DNA from: Leucobacter aridicollis
GTDB lineage: Bacteria > Actinomycetota > Actinomycetes > Actinomycetales > Microbacteriaceae
DNA length: 64,000 nt
Direction of reading: 5' to 3'
Assembly: GCF_013409595.1 (NCBI RefSeq)
Contig: NZ_JACCBD010000001.1
Location: 1,984,001-2,048,000, forward strand
Part shown: positions 1 to 8,468 of the stretch, piece by piece
Layout of the letters: the number at the start of each line of letters is the position of its first letter
Numbering within the stretch: the first letter of the stretch is position 1
The notes under the pieces: generated by a model
What the model saw: only the letters and a program-made list of their open reading frames with translations
Databases searched by the model: none
What the model was told of the DNA's origin: nothing
Translations under genes and position numbers: made by a program

Positions 1-1
1 G

Positions 2-859
2 AGGCGGGTCCTCCTGCCGCCCCTGTCGGAGCGGGCGGGCCTGCCCATCGAGCGCTCCATCGGCTTCCTCGACGGCACGAGCCGCCTGTCCTCGCTGCTC
101 GGGGCACCGCTCGCTGGGATCCTGGTCGCCGCGGTCGGTCCGTACCCGGCGCTGTATGTGACGGCGGCGGCGTTTGCGGCCTCGGCGATCCTGACGGCGA
201 CCCTCGTCCGCCTCCCCGCGACCGCCGTCCCAGCCTCGAGCGCGCAGAGCTACTGGCGGGACCTGCGAGACGGCTTCCGCTTCGTCACCCGCGACCCGCT
301 CCTCGTGCGCATCGTCGGCCTCGTGCTCCTCACCAACGCGCTCGACGCCGCGCGCTCCGGCACACTCATGCCGCTGTACGCCGCCGAGGAACTGGGCGGG
401 GCAGCGCCGCTCGGGATCATCGTCGGAGCCTTCGGCGCGGCCGCGCTCGCGGGCACCGTCGGCTTCGGTTTCGTCGCGCACCGGCTCCCCCGCCGCGTGC
501 CGTTCGCCCTGTGCTTCACCGTCGCCGGCGCGTTCGCGCTCGCCCCGGCCCTGGGCTTCCAGGTTCCCGGGATGGTCGCGACCGCCGTCGTCTGCGGGCT
601 CGCTGCCGGCGCGATCAACCCGATCCTCGGCGCCGCCCAGTTCGAGCGGATCCCGACGGAGCTTCGCGGCCGGGTGCTCGGGCTCGTCACCGCCGGCGCG
701 TGGGCGGGCATGCCGTTGGGGAGCCTGCTTGGCGGCGTTGGGGCCGAACTCATCGGCGTGCGGGCGAGCTTCGCCGTGATCGGTGTCGTCTATGTGGGCG
801 CCACGCTGACGCCGCTCTTCGACCGCGGCTGGCGCCGCATGGAACGCGGGACGGCCTAG
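2..859 (+). CDS. MFS transporter, 3' part only
   Basis: This is the C-terminal part of a major facilitator superfamily transporter; the reading frame is open from the window edge, so the start lies upstream. About 285 codons are visible. Hydrophobic helices alternate with short basic loops, and a longer cytoplasmic stretch near residues 75–95 (counted from the edge) reads DGFRFVTRDPLLVRI, as in the mid-loop of the DHA3-type MFS group. The final residues overlap the convergent gene on the minus strand by 4 bp. The substrate cannot be told from this portion. Assignment to MFS is firm from its transmembrane pattern; drug export is only a family-level guess. Confidence 0.85.
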   Translation, partial: RRVLLPPLSERAGLPIERSIGFLDGTSRLSSLLGAPLAGILVAAVGPYPALYVTAAAFAASAILTATLVRLPATAVPASSAQSYWRDLRDGFRFVTRDPLLVRIVGLVLLTNALDAARSGTLMPLYAAEELGGAAPLGIIVGAFGAAALAGTVGFGFVAHRLPRRVPFALCFTVAGAFALAPALGFQVPGMVATAVVCGLAAGAINPILGAAQFERIPTELRGRVLGLVTAGAWAGMPLGSLLGGVGAELIGVRASFAVIGVVYVGATLTPLFDRGWRRMERGTA

Positions 860-1476
860 GCGGGCGTAACCGGCTGGCGCAGCAGGGTGCGCATGCGCTC
901 CGGCGCCACCTTGCGCGGGTCGCTGAAGTAGACCTCGTGGTGGATCCCGCGCAGTGCGAGCCCCCGGCCCGGAATGACGACGTCGTGCATCTCGGCGAGC
1001 ACCGGCGCCTCGTCGTCGTACGAGCCGACATGCAGAGTCTGCACGCACAGGCCCTCGGCGAGTGTGTCGAATCGCACGTCGCCAAGCCGAGCGGGAGCGT
1101 CCTTCTCGCCGGCGAGCGCGACCGCCCGCTCGAACGCCGCGCGATCGAGCCAGTCCGGGACCATGAGCATCATCGTCCAGTCCCACTGCGACTTGTCGCG
1201 CCCGACGGTGAACGCCTCCATGTCGGCGGCCCACCAGAGCCCCTCGAGCGGCGGCACGACGTAGTCTCGTGCGAGCTCTCGCTTGCTCGCGAACTTCAGC
1301 TTGTACGCGACCGGGTAGAGCGCCGCGAGCGCCGCCGCATACTCGGGGCTCGTGTTCGGGTCGCCGTGACCGTCAATCATGAGGTACTGGAGCTCGGGCA
1401 CGTCGACCACGCGGAACTCGCCACGCTTGGCCTGGTAGCTGTTGAGCGTCTTCTTGAAGTCGACCTTCTCGGTCAT
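856..1476 (-). CDS. GyrI-like small-molecule-binding protein
   Basis: A 206-residue protein of the GyrI-like (SOUL/GyrI small-molecule-binding) family. It starts MTEKVDFKKTLNSYQAKRGE, and the family's typical sequence follows: VPELQYLMIDGHGDPN near residues 25–40, then YPVAYKLKF near 54–62. Such stand-alone GyrI proteins bind or hydrolyse small hydrophobic compounds; this is family knowledge and not shown here. It is soluble with no signal peptide. It follows the DUF1648 gene on the same strand after 30 bp, so the two probably share a transcript. Confidence 0.82.
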   Translation of the reverse strand: MTEKVDFKKTLNSYQAKRGEFRVVDVPELQYLMIDGHGDPNTSPEYAAALAALYPVAYKLKFASKRELARDYVVPPLEGLWWAADMEAFTVGRDKSQWDWTMMLMVPDWLDRAAFERAVALAGEKDAPARLGDVRFDTLAEGLCVQTLHVGSYDDEAPVLAEMHDVVIPGRGLALRGIHHEVYFSDPRKVAPERMRTLLRQPVTPA

Positions 1477-1506
1477 GGCTGGCTCCTCGGGGGTGCGGAC
1501 GAAGGA

Positions 1507-2031
1507 TCAACGTGCGGCGGCAATGAGCCGGGAGATCCCGACGCCGGTTGCCGCGAGTGTGGCGACTATGCACAGCATAATCGGGACGCCCATATTCATC
1601 GCGCTTGTCGAGGACAGTACGAGGAGCGGAAAGAAGACGGCGATCGCGAGCGTCACCCACACCATCATGCGTTCGCTCTCGCGATAGAGTGCCTGCGCAT
1701 TCTCGGGCCGTATAGCAACGGGATAGTTGAACAGCTGCGGCGCCCGAGACAGCCCTGCCGTCCCGACGGTGAGCCCGGTCAGCACCCCGCCGAGCGCCAG
1801 CAGTGATCGCTTCGGCCCCCAGCCGTCGACGGTGCCCGACATCGCGAAGTGCGTCGGAACTTCGTCTGGCAGCGCGCGGTAGCTCACGAGCAACCCGATC
1901 CACGTGAGCACTACCACCGCGAGTGCGGCGCGGCGAAGCCAGCGCGTCACCGACCCTGTCTCGAAGTCACGGCCTGGCCGACGACGCGCCGCGCTGCGCA
2001 CGGGATCGGAGGCGGCGGGATCTGCTGGCAT
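1507..2031 (-). CDS. DUF1648 membrane protein
   Basis: A membrane protein of about 174 residues with a DUF1648 segment (VPTHFAMSGTVDGWGPKRS), the domain shared with SdpI-type immunity proteins. The N-terminal 35 residues are polar and basic; four hydrophobic helices follow. I chose the ATG at 2031 (MPADPAASD). A longer frame upstream would run into the promoter of the divergent methyltransferase gene. It lies just upstream of the GyrI-like gene and probably forms an operon with it. Its function is unknown. Confidence 0.7.
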   Translation of the reverse strand: MPADPAASDPVRSAARRRPGRDFETGSVTRWLRRAALAVVVLTWIGLLVSYRALPDEVPTHFAMSGTVDGWGPKRSLLALGGVLTGLTVGTAGLSRAPQLFNYPVAIRPENAQALYRESERMMVWVTLAIAVFFPLLVLSSTSAMNMGVPIMLCIVATLAATGVGISRLIAAAR

Positions 2032-2097
2032 CTTCCGACCATACCACCGGGCACCACACACCTGTCGCGCAAATCGCCCGTTGCGCGGCGCACGAGA

Positions 2098-2103
2098 TAC
2101 ACT
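2098..2103 (+). promoter_or_regulatory. -10 element of a probable leaderless promoter
   Basis: TACACT lies 6 bp before the GTG at 2110. A transcript from it would begin at or next to the start codon. No Shine–Dalgarno sequence is visible before the GTG, and no convincing -35 element is seen. Confidence 0.4.
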
Positions 2104-2109
2104 GCGAGT

Positions 2110-2880
2110 GTGGGCATCACTCATAGCGCGGGCGCTCCCGGCATCGCGAGCACGGCCGTCGCGACGCCACGCGAAGACGAACGGCTCGGCCCCGGCGGCG
2201 GGGCGTCACCACTCGATGCGGCCCTGTTCGCCTCGCACTCGACGTTCGAGGCTGAGCGCCCCGCTGCGGCCGACGAAGACGTGCACATGATCGCCGCAAT
2301 CGTCAACCACATCATCGAGCGCTGCACCGCGCCGGACGACCTCGTCATCGACCCGTTTGCCGGGTTCGGCACGACGCTAGCCCGCGCGGCGGCGCTCGGG
2401 CGGCGCGCGTTCGGGGTTGAACTGCTCCCCGAGCGCGTCGAGCACGTGCGCCGCGCCTCCCCCGCCGTCACCGTCGTAGAGGGCGACGCGCGCGAACTCC
2501 TGCGTCTCGCTCGCACAACGACACCCACCGTCTCCGACGGCTCGGCCGCGCTGATTCTCACCTCCCCGCCGTACATGACGGCGAACGACCACGACGCCGA
2601 CCCGCTGACCGCGTACGAGCGCGACGGGGGCGACTACGAGCGGTACCTCACCGAGCTCGGGCTCGTCGCCGCGCAGTGCGCGCGGCTCGTGCGCCCCGGC
2701 GGATACGTCGTCTGGAACGTCGCCGACATCCGCCACGGCGGCTCGACAACGCCGCTCATCGCAGATTGCACGCGTGCACTGAACCGTCATCTCGCCCACG
2801 CGGGAACGACTGAGATCCGGTGGGACACGTACCCGCACGATCTCGTCGCCGACGCCCTGCTGGTGTTTCGCAGGGCGTAG
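2110..2880 (+). CDS. solitary SAM-dependent DNA methyltransferase-like protein
   Basis: A protein of about 256 residues with both hallmarks of an amino-methyltransferase: the SAM-binding motif DPFAGFGTT (about residue 78) and the catalytic motif TSPPY (about residue 152). SPPY is typical of N4-cytosine or N6-adenine methylation. The SAM motif precedes the catalytic motif here, unlike the beta-class order whose DPFxGxGTT signature it otherwise resembles. I chose the GTG at 2110 because a -10 element sits 6 bp upstream; a longer frame would enter the divergent gene. No restriction endonuclease is adjacent. It could also be an RNA methyltransferase; the substrate is not determined. Confidence 0.72.
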   Translation: MGITHSAGAPGIASTAVATPREDERLGPGGGASPLDAALFASHSTFEAERPAAADEDVHMIAAIVNHIIERCTAPDDLVIDPFAGFGTTLARAAALGRRAFGVELLPERVEHVRRASPAVTVVEGDARELLRLARTTTPTVSDGSAALILTSPPYMTANDHDADPLTAYERDGGDYERYLTELGLVAAQCARLVRPGGYVVWNVADIRHGGSTTPLIADCTRALNRHLAHAGTTEIRWDTYPHDLVADALLVFRRA

Positions 2881-2961
2881 CCGCTCGCGGCGGCACGCCG
2901 CAGCTGACCGAGCCGCCGGCTGCCCCTTGACCGGCGTTCGTCGCAGCGAGACGATACACGT

Positions 2962-3432
2962 ATGTCACGGACCCTTCGCTTCGATCACATTGGCATCACG
3001 GTGCGGCAGCTGGAGCCAGCGATCGCCTTCTTCGAATCCCTCGGGTTGGCGGTCGAGGGCCGCACGGTCGTCGAGGGCGATTTCATCGGCACAGTCACTG
3101 GCATCCCGAATTCGCGTTCAGAGATCGTCATGCTCTCGATTCCTGGGCGCCCAAGCGGCGGTGCGTTCACCGCGATCGAGCTGTCGAGCTTTACGCGCCC
3201 GGAGCACATGATCGGGTCCGTCGCGCCCATGGCCAACGAGGTCGGCCTCCGCAGTGTCTCGTTCGAGGTCTCTGATCTGGATGCGCGTGTGAGCGAGCTG
3301 GCGGCCGACGGCTACGGTCTTGTCGGCGGCATCGGGGAATACGACGGCGGCTGGCGCATGGCCTATGTGCGAGGGCCAGAACACATCATTGTTGCGCTTG
3401 CCGAGCGCGAGTCGGGCACGCCCGCGCACTGA
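2962..3432 (+). CDS. VOC (glyoxalase-like) family protein
   Basis: A 156-residue vicinal-oxygen-chelate fold protein. It opens with RFDHIGITVRQLEPAIAFF, the usual first beta-alpha unit carrying a metal-ligand His, and has a second repeat from about residue 95 (LRSVSFEVSDLDARVSEL). Late residues YVRGPEHIIVALAE carry the Glu region typical of the fourth ligand. Members include glyoxalases, dioxygenases and resistance proteins; the substrate here is unknown. The gene stands alone, 81 bp after the methyltransferase gene. Confidence 0.85.
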   Translation: MSRTLRFDHIGITVRQLEPAIAFFESLGLAVEGRTVVEGDFIGTVTGIPNSRSEIVMLSIPGRPSGGAFTAIELSSFTRPEHMIGSVAPMANEVGLRSVSFEVSDLDARVSELAADGYGLVGGIGEYDGGWRMAYVRGPEHIIVALAERESGTPAH

Positions 3433-3487
3433 ACACGCGCGGCCCTGACTCGCGTCGAACAGCTGCGCGCGAGGGCGCGCAGCCGGA

Positions 3488-4036
3488 CTACCGAGCCTCG
3501 AAAGCCTGGTCGCCCATCCCGGCGACGTACGTTGCTTGGGCGACGTGTTCGAGGGCGTCGGCCGAGATGCTCACGAGGCGCACCCCGAGCGTCACCACCG
3601 GATCCCAGCGCTCGTCGATGATGCGCGCAAGGTCAGTCTCGCTGAGTGACGCAATGAACGCGACCTGCGCCTCGACGACGGCGCTCAGATGGTCAATGAG
3701 GAGATCGCCATCATGGACGACGATGGCCCGCGCCTGCTCCGGCGTGTGCCCGTACCCGAGATCCCCCGGCTCGACGTCAAGTCCGAACTTTTCGGCGTAG
3801 CCCTCCGCGACCCACACCGATTCGTTTCCGGTGAGCGCGGCGAGCTGCACGTCGATCTCTCGGGCGGCGTGCCACAGGAGCCAGGCGATCGAGTTGTCGT
3901 GGTGCGGGTGCGCGTTGAGGAGTTCGGGTTCCAGCTTCCCGCGAAGCATTTCTGCTGCCTCCTGTGGGCGACGGGCGAGGTTGATCAGTACCGCTGTTGC
4001 ATCCATGTACGCCACCATATGCCCGTCGGCAGACAT
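3488..4036 (-). CDS. DinB-like / mycothiol-dependent maleylpyruvate isomerase-fold protein
   Basis: A helical protein of up to 182 residues resembling the DinB superfamily. It has HHDNSIAWLLWHAAREIDVQ (the metal-binding His on helix two) and a C-terminal DALEHVAQATYVAGM. In Actinobacteria such proteins are often mycothiol- or bacillithiol-dependent transferases; that activity is an inference from the family. Three in-frame ATGs exist at 4036, 4018 and 4006. The last is preceded by a weak GGTGG and is also plausible. It follows the small lipoprotein gene on the same strand after 20 bp, suggesting co-transcription. Confidence 0.72.
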   Translation of the reverse strand: MSADGHMVAYMDATAVLINLARRPQEAAEMLRGKLEPELLNAHPHHDNSIAWLLWHAAREIDVQLAALTGNESVWVAEGYAEKFGLDVEPGDLGYGHTPEQARAIVVHDGDLLIDHLSAVVEAQVAFIASLSETDLARIIDERWDPVVTLGVRLVSISADALEHVAQATYVAGMGDQAFEAR

Positions 4037-4056
4037 CCGAAAGGGCAGCGAGACCG

Positions 4057-4392
4057 TCAGCCGGTAAGCGTGCAGCCGCTGTCTTCGAGGACGAGTCGCA
4101 TCGTCGGGTTGAGCTCGTTCATTTGGCTCGCCACCGAACAGAAGTCTGTCGCTTCGATCTCGGTGTGACCGAGTGGAACCTCTTCAAGCGCGATTGTCGT
4201 TCCGCTGTCGAGCGTCAGCGTCTCGTAGATCTCACCGTTGGCACGAACGGTGATGTCGATGGGCTTCCCTGCAATGTCTTCCGGGAGGCTCCTCACCTCG
4301 ACTGTCACCGTCCCTGTCGGGACCGTGGAGCAACCAACGAGCGCGAGCGCGGGCACTGCCGCCAAGGCAGCTGCAATGAGTTTCCGGTGCAT
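4057..4392 (-). CDS. small secreted lipoprotein, unknown function
   Basis: A 111-residue predicted lipoprotein. The start at 4392 gives a short basic N-region (MHRK), a hydrophobic core and the lipobox LVGC, so Cys20 would be lipidated. The mature part looks like a small beta-rich domain (TVTVEVRSLPEDIAGKPIDI) with two further Cys residues that could form a disulfide. I do not recognise a family. It sits between the aceA terminator and the DinB-like gene, on the same strand as both. Confidence 0.68.
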   Translation of the reverse strand: MHRKLIAAALAAVPALALVGCSTVPTGTVTVEVRSLPEDIAGKPIDITVRANGEIYETLTLDSGTTIALEEVPLGHTEIEATDFCSVASQMNELNPTMRLVLEDSGCTLTG

Positions 4393-4465
4393 AGCCTCAG
4401 TATTCCATGGCGCTGGGCATCGGTGTCGGCGGACCCGATCGGGTCCACGCATCTGCCGGACAACA

Positions 4466-4501
4466 CACACGGGGGTCCGGCGTAAGCCGAACCCCCGTGT
4501 G
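4466..4501 (-). terminator. hairpin terminator after aceA
   Basis: A 16-bp arm at 4466–4481 pairs with 4486–4501 around a 4-nt loop (gtaa), with one mismatch (C/T). It begins 45 bp after the aceA stop and separates aceA from the downstream lipoprotein gene. No long U-tract follows. Confidence 0.75.
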
Positions 4502-4545
4502 CGGGAAATTTGTTCGTCTGTGCGGGCGTCAGCCCGGGAGACGGA

Positions 4546-6138
4546 TTAGAACTGGTTCATCGTGTTGTCTTTACCACCCGCCTTCAGCGCTGCGTCACCT
4601 GCAAAGTACTCCTTGTGGTTGTCGCCGATGTCGCTGCCGGCCATGTTCTGGTGCTTCACCGTCGCGATGCCCTGGCGGATCTCCTCGCGCTGAACGTCGC
4701 GAACGTAGGTGAGCATGCCCTCGTCACCGAAGTAGCCCTTCGCGAGGTTGTCGGTCGACAGCGCCGCGGTGTGGTAGGTCGGGAGGGTGATGAGGTGGTG
4801 GAAGATGCCGGCGCGTGCCGAGCCGTCCTTCTGGAACGTGCGGATCTTCTCGTCGGCCAGTTCAGCCAGCTCGGTTCCGTCGTATTCGACAGCCATGAGC
4901 TTGTCGCGGTCGTACGCCGAGACGTCCTTGCCCTCCGCCTCGAGCTGATCGAACGCCTGCTGGCGGAAGTTCAGCGTCCAGTTGAACGACGGGCTGTTGT
5001 TGTAGACGAGCTTCGCGTTCGGGATGACCTCGCGGATGCGGTCAACCATGCCAGCGATCTGCTCGACGTGCGGCTTCTCGGTCTCGATCCAGAGGAGGTC
5101 AGCGCCGTTCTGCAGCGAGGTGATGCAGTCAAGCACGCAGCGGTCCTCGCCGGTGCCCTTCCGGAACTGGTACAGGTTCGACGCGAGGCGCTTCGGGCGG
5201 AGCAGCTTGCCGTCGCGCTTGATGACGACGTCGCCGTTGCCGAGCTGGTCTTCCGAGATCTCCTCGACGTCGAGGAACGCGTTGTACTGGTCGCCGAGGT
5301 CGCCCGGGGTGTTCGTGACGGCGAGCTTCTGCGTGAGGCCTGCGCCGAGCGAGTCGGTGCGGGCAACGATCACGCCGTTATCGATGCCGAGCTCGAGGAA
5401 CGCGTAGCGGACCGCATTGATCTTCGCGAGGAAGTCCTCGTGCGGGACGGTGACCTTGCCGTCCTGGTGGCCGCACTGCTTCTCGTCGGATACCTGGTTC
5501 TCGATCTGGATGGCGCAGGCGCCGGCCTCGATCATCTTCTTCGCGAGCAGGTAGGTCGCCTCGGGGTTACCGAAGCCCGCGTCGATGTCGGCGATGATCG
5601 GCACGACGTGAGTCTCGAAGTTGTCGATCTGCGACTGCACGAACTCGACCGCGGTCTCGTCGCCGGCGACGCGAGCATCGTCGAGCTGGGTGAAGAGGAG
5701 GTCGAGCTCGCGGGCGTCGGCCTGGCGCAGGAAGGTGTAGAGCTCCTCGATGAGGGCCGGCACCGAGGTCTTCTCGTGCATCGACTGGTCGGGCAGCGGG
5801 CCGAACTCGGAGCGGAGAGCGGCGACCATCCAGCCCGAGAGGTACAGGTAGCGCTTGTTCGTCGTCTTCAGGTGCTTCTTGATCGAGATGAGTTTCTGCT
5901 GGCCGATGAAGCCGTGCCAGACGCCGAGCGACTGGGTGTAGACCGACGAGTCGGCGTCGTACTCGCCCATGTCCTTGCGCATGATGTCGGCGGTGTACTG
6001 CGCGATCTCGAGACCGGTCTTGAACCGGTTCTGGGCGCGCATTCGAGCAACGTACTCAGGATTGATCTGCTCCCAGCCGGCGCCGTGCTCGGCCTTGAGT
6101 GCCTCTACTGCCTCGAGATCGTCTTTGAATGCAGTCAT
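4546..6138 (-). CDS. aceA: isocitrate lyase
   Basis: Isocitrate lyase cleaves isocitrate to glyoxylate and succinate, the first step of the glyoxylate shunt used on acetate or fatty acids. The 530-residue protein is of the longer type. IADIDAGFGN at about 182–191 is the phosphoenolpyruvate-mutase-superfamily metal site. DEKQCGHQ at about 218–225 carries the catalytic Cys222; the familiar KKCGH reads KQCGH here. QNMAGSDIGDNHKEYFAG closes the C-terminal region. AAGGAG lies 6 nt before the ATG. Malate synthase is not in the window. An inverted repeat upstream (6233–6260) could bind a carbon-source regulator. Confidence 0.97.
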   Translation of the reverse strand: MTAFKDDLEAVEALKAEHGAGWEQINPEYVARMRAQNRFKTGLEIAQYTADIMRKDMGEYDADSSVYTQSLGVWHGFIGQQKLISIKKHLKTTNKRYLYLSGWMVAALRSEFGPLPDQSMHEKTSVPALIEELYTFLRQADARELDLLFTQLDDARVAGDETAVEFVQSQIDNFETHVVPIIADIDAGFGNPEATYLLAKKMIEAGACAIQIENQVSDEKQCGHQDGKVTVPHEDFLAKINAVRYAFLELGIDNGVIVARTDSLGAGLTQKLAVTNTPGDLGDQYNAFLDVEEISEDQLGNGDVVIKRDGKLLRPKRLASNLYQFRKGTGEDRCVLDCITSLQNGADLLWIETEKPHVEQIAGMVDRIREVIPNAKLVYNNSPSFNWTLNFRQQAFDQLEAEGKDVSAYDRDKLMAVEYDGTELAELADEKIRTFQKDGSARAGIFHHLITLPTYHTAALSTDNLAKGYFGDEGMLTYVRDVQREEIRQGIATVKHQNMAGSDIGDNHKEYFAGDAALKAGGKDNTMNQF

Positions 6139-6232
6139 CGTGACTCCTTTGTAGTGATTGCTAGATCTGTGGTGAATGCCAGATCACTTTTCGGTGATCG
6201 TTGCGGGCTACTTCTCACTCTGCACCCCCGCA

Positions 6233-6260
6233 ACCGGCCGAGATGCACATTCCGGGGGTG
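6233..6260. promoter_or_regulatory. inverted repeat upstream of aceA
   Basis: CACCCCCG at 6233–6240 faces CGGGGGTG at 6253–6260, a perfect 8-bp inverted repeat with a 12-bp spacer, about 100 bp before the aceA start. It is a candidate operator for control of the glyoxylate shunt. A short 6-bp hairpin (GATCAC/GTGATC, 6182–6199) lies between it and the gene. Confidence 0.35.
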
Positions 6261-6368
6261 AAATATGCGGGTATTTCTACTCGCTAGAAGAATCGGCGCG
6301 TGCGGCGCAGACGATAGCCACATGACCACGCTGACGCATGCTGCCCCTCGACCTCCGAGGAGTATCCG

Positions 6369-6689
6369 GTGAAAGTGCCGAGGCGAGCTGAGAACGTACG
6401 CGGTCCGCTCGCGCTTTTCGCCACCTGGGCCCTGCACGACGTCGAAGAGGCGCTGGCATTCCCGGCAACCTGTGACACCCACATCGCAGCTTCCCTCGCG
6501 CAGCGTCGCTACACGGCGGGAGCCGCGACCGCGGTGCCGATCATGTTGCCCGGGGCCGTTGCTGCCCGCCGCGAGCTCAAAGGTGCAGGCGAGCCGCTAC
6601 GTTCCCCCGACTATGCTCGTGGAACCGCGATCCTTCTCCCTGCCGCGCTCCTCAGCCAGGCCCTGGCGCGAATCCTCCCGCTGAGGTAG
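6369..6689 (+). CDS. internally deleted HXXEE-domain protein
   Basis: A 106-residue frame whose N-terminal part carries LFATWALHDVEEALAFP, the diagnostic His-x-x-Glu-Glu motif of the HXXEE membrane family. That family is usually about 150–200 residues. Shortly after the motif the sequence jumps to RRYTAGAATAVPIMLPG, which resembles the C-terminal conserved block (RYTPG…T). The intervening transmembrane part seems to be missing, so this is an in-frame internal deletion. An AGGAG at about 7 nt before the GTG start is intact, so it may still be translated. The stop codon lies inside an 11-bp duplication (6681–6702). It is probably a decaying gene. Confidence 0.5.
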   Translation: MKVPRRAENVRGPLALFATWALHDVEEALAFPATCDTHIAASLAQRRYTAGAATAVPIMLPGAVAARRELKGAGEPLRSPDYARGTAILLPAALLSQALARILPLR

Positions 6690-6702
6690 CGCTGAGGTAG
6701 CG
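6681..6702 (+). repeat. 11-bp tandem duplication across a stop codon
   Basis: CTGAGGTAGCG occurs twice head to tail (6681–6691 and 6692–6702). The TAG in the first copy is the stop codon of the HXXEE remnant. Compare the repeats at 38151 and 45215. Confidence 0.8.
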
Positions 6703-6717
6703 CTGGCTGAGACTCGG

Positions 6718-7170
6718 CTACTCTGGATCAGCCTCATCCCGCCCGCTCGCCTGGGCGCGCCGAAGCATCGGCCAGAACGGTGCGAAGTAACAGGCCACGC
6801 CAAGCGCTCCAGCCCACCCGAACGACGCTGCTCCCAACCCGATGAGCTGGAAGCCTGCCTGCGCAACCCAGAAGACGCCTAAGGCGACGGGTGCCGGCCA
6901 AGTCCAGGAGAAGCCGGTTCTACTCGCAACAAACACTGTGATGAAATGTCCCATCACGAACGTTACGACGGCGGCAACGAGGGCGAACCCAAAGGGGCCA
7001 AGCGACCAGCCTGGGGTACCGTCAATGTCCCAGTGCATCACGATCCCCTCGGCGGGAATAACAAGCCAGCTGCCCCAGGCCGCGACGAGTGCGATCACCG
7101 CTTCGACCACGACTGGGTTCGCACTGGGCTGCTGCTTGGCGGGCTCCGGTGGCTGCTCATTGGCTTGCAT
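6718..7170 (-). CDS. four-helix membrane protein, DUF1648-like
   Basis: A 150-residue membrane protein with a Pro/Gln-rich cytoplasmic N-terminus (MQANEQPPEPAKQQP) and about four hydrophobic helices. The stretch VMHWDIDGTPGWSLGPFGF after the first helix recalls the DUF1648 pattern (short polar loop with a Gly-x-Pro/Asp-x-Trp core), but no SdpI domain follows. I chose the ATG at 7170; residues further upstream are not conserved-looking. The gene ends 57 bp after hipA starts its own downstream side and shares its strand. Function unknown. Confidence 0.62.
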   Translation of the reverse strand: MQANEQPPEPAKQQPSANPVVVEAVIALVAAWGSWLVIPAEGIVMHWDIDGTPGWSLGPFGFALVAAVVTFVMGHFITVFVASRTGFSWTWPAPVALGVFWVAQAGFQLIGLGAASFGWAGALGVACYFAPFWPMLRRAQASGRDEADPE

Positions 7171-7226
7171 CGCTGCCAGCCTAGCAACGCCCCGGAATTC
7201 GCCGGGGACAGCGCGCACACGCCGCG

Positions 7227-8468
7227 CTAGGCCCGCCCAGCGGCTCCGCGCACGGCCTCCAGCCGCGGGTCGATCGAGTCGGCAAACAGTGAGATCTCCT
7301 GCTCACGAACTCCGTTCCTCCGCGCGCGCTCTCGCCAGTCGGCGATCGCATCGGCGACTGCCCGCATGCGTGCCCGAGCTTCCGCAATGGTCAGGCTGCA
7401 GGAGGCCGCCAGGTCAAGCAATGCGTCGGCCTCGTTCTCGATGCTATCAGCGCCCATAATCGACGTTGAACGCCGCTGCCAGAGGTCGGGGTTGGGGTTG
7501 ACATCGAACGCAGGGCTGAGCGCCCAGAAACGACGGGCGGCGAGGAATCCGTGGTTCCTCAGGTGATCGTCGGTATTGCCGAGCGCTACCGAGGCCACCA
7601 CCCGGCCGAACAGTTCGTGGTGATCGCCGACGAGGTCATCCGAGAGATCTCGCATGGCATCTGCGAGCTCGCCATAGTCGCGATGCTCGCCGTCCGCAGC
7701 TCCAAGCGCGGTCATCGCGCTGATGTATCCGATGCGTCCGCCCGCAGCTGCGCGATCGAAGCGGCGAAGCAGCAGCACGCTTCGCTCTCCGACTGCGGTC
7801 AGCCGTCGGCTGGGGGTGCGTAGACCGGCATCGCCCAACAGATCGAGCGCTGTCGCCTCCCAGGCCATGACATCCCACCTGTCGCTCCCGTGCGGGAACT
7901 TCGCGATCGCGAGCGCGCCGTCTTCGAGCCGCACGGAAGCCTTTGGCCGTGCCCCTCCGAGCCCCGTCGTGCCGGTATCGAGAAGCTGCTTGATCGCCCC
8001 ACGCGGATCCTCATCCGCCACGAGCGCGTCAGAGGCGCGAAGCAGCTCCGGGAGGGAAACCAGTTGTGGAACGGTCGATGGCGGGCCACTAAAGCCCGTT
8101 TCGCCGGCGAGGCGAAATCGCAGCGCACCCTGACGGGTGTCGTCGCTCACGCCCAGGAGAAAGTCGAGGTCGTCAAGGCCGCGCGGTGATCGACCCTCCG
8201 AGCGCGCACGCGACCGCTCTGCCTTTTCGATGAGGTTTCTACCCCAGCGATCAGGAGCGCTGTCCGCGAAGGCGCGCACAAGCCCCGGCTGGTATTGCGC
8301 TCCTGTCACGAGCGGAAGCGCAGGATCAATGCTCGCCGCACCGCCCGCAAGGTACCCCGGGGCGTAGAGGAACGTTGTCGAGACCTGGCCGCGTTGCCGC
8401 GTGACGTGCGCCTGCCCGACGATTGCGGGGCCTCCCTCGCGATCAACGAACACCTCAATGGTGGTCAT
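7227..8468 (-). CDS. hipA: HipA-type serine/threonine kinase toxin
   Basis: HipA toxins are kinases; the Escherichia coli protein phosphorylates glutamyl-tRNA synthetase and causes growth arrest and persistence. This 413-residue protein has a HipA N-terminal domain (about 1–145), the Gly-rich nucleotide loop GTTGLGGARPKAS (166–178), the catalytic stretch NTDDHLRNHGF (298–308) and the metal-binding FDVNP (321–325). All expected active-site residues are present, so it should be functional. Its ATG overlaps the stop of hipB by 4 bp (ATGA), which is typical of toxin–antitoxin pairs. Confidence 0.93.
   Translation of the reverse strand: MTTIEVFVDREGGPAIVGQAHVTRQRGQVSTTFLYAPGYLAGGAASIDPALPLVTGAQYQPGLVRAFADSAPDRWGRNLIEKAERSRARSEGRSPRGLDDLDFLLGVSDDTRQGALRFRLAGETGFSGPPSTVPQLVSLPELLRASDALVADEDPRGAIKQLLDTGTTGLGGARPKASVRLEDGALAIAKFPHGSDRWDVMAWEATALDLLGDAGLRTPSRRLTAVGERSVLLLRRFDRAAAGGRIGYISAMTALGAADGEHRDYGELADAMRDLSDDLVGDHHELFGRVVASVALGNTDDHLRNHGFLAARRFWALSPAFDVNPNPDLWQRRSTSIMGADSIENEADALLDLAASCSLTIAEARARMRAVADAIADWRERARRNGVREQEISLFADSIDPRLEAVRGAAGRA

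Noticed and set aside
2110..2880. Restriction–modification system
   Set aside because: The methyltransferase has no adjacent nuclease or specificity gene, so a complete system is not supported.
4510..6261. 583-codon open frame on the plus strand opposite aceA
   Set aside because: It is the antisense shadow of isocitrate lyase in high-GC DNA; its composition is Val/Leu/Arg/Asp-rich without any domain, and aceA is certain.
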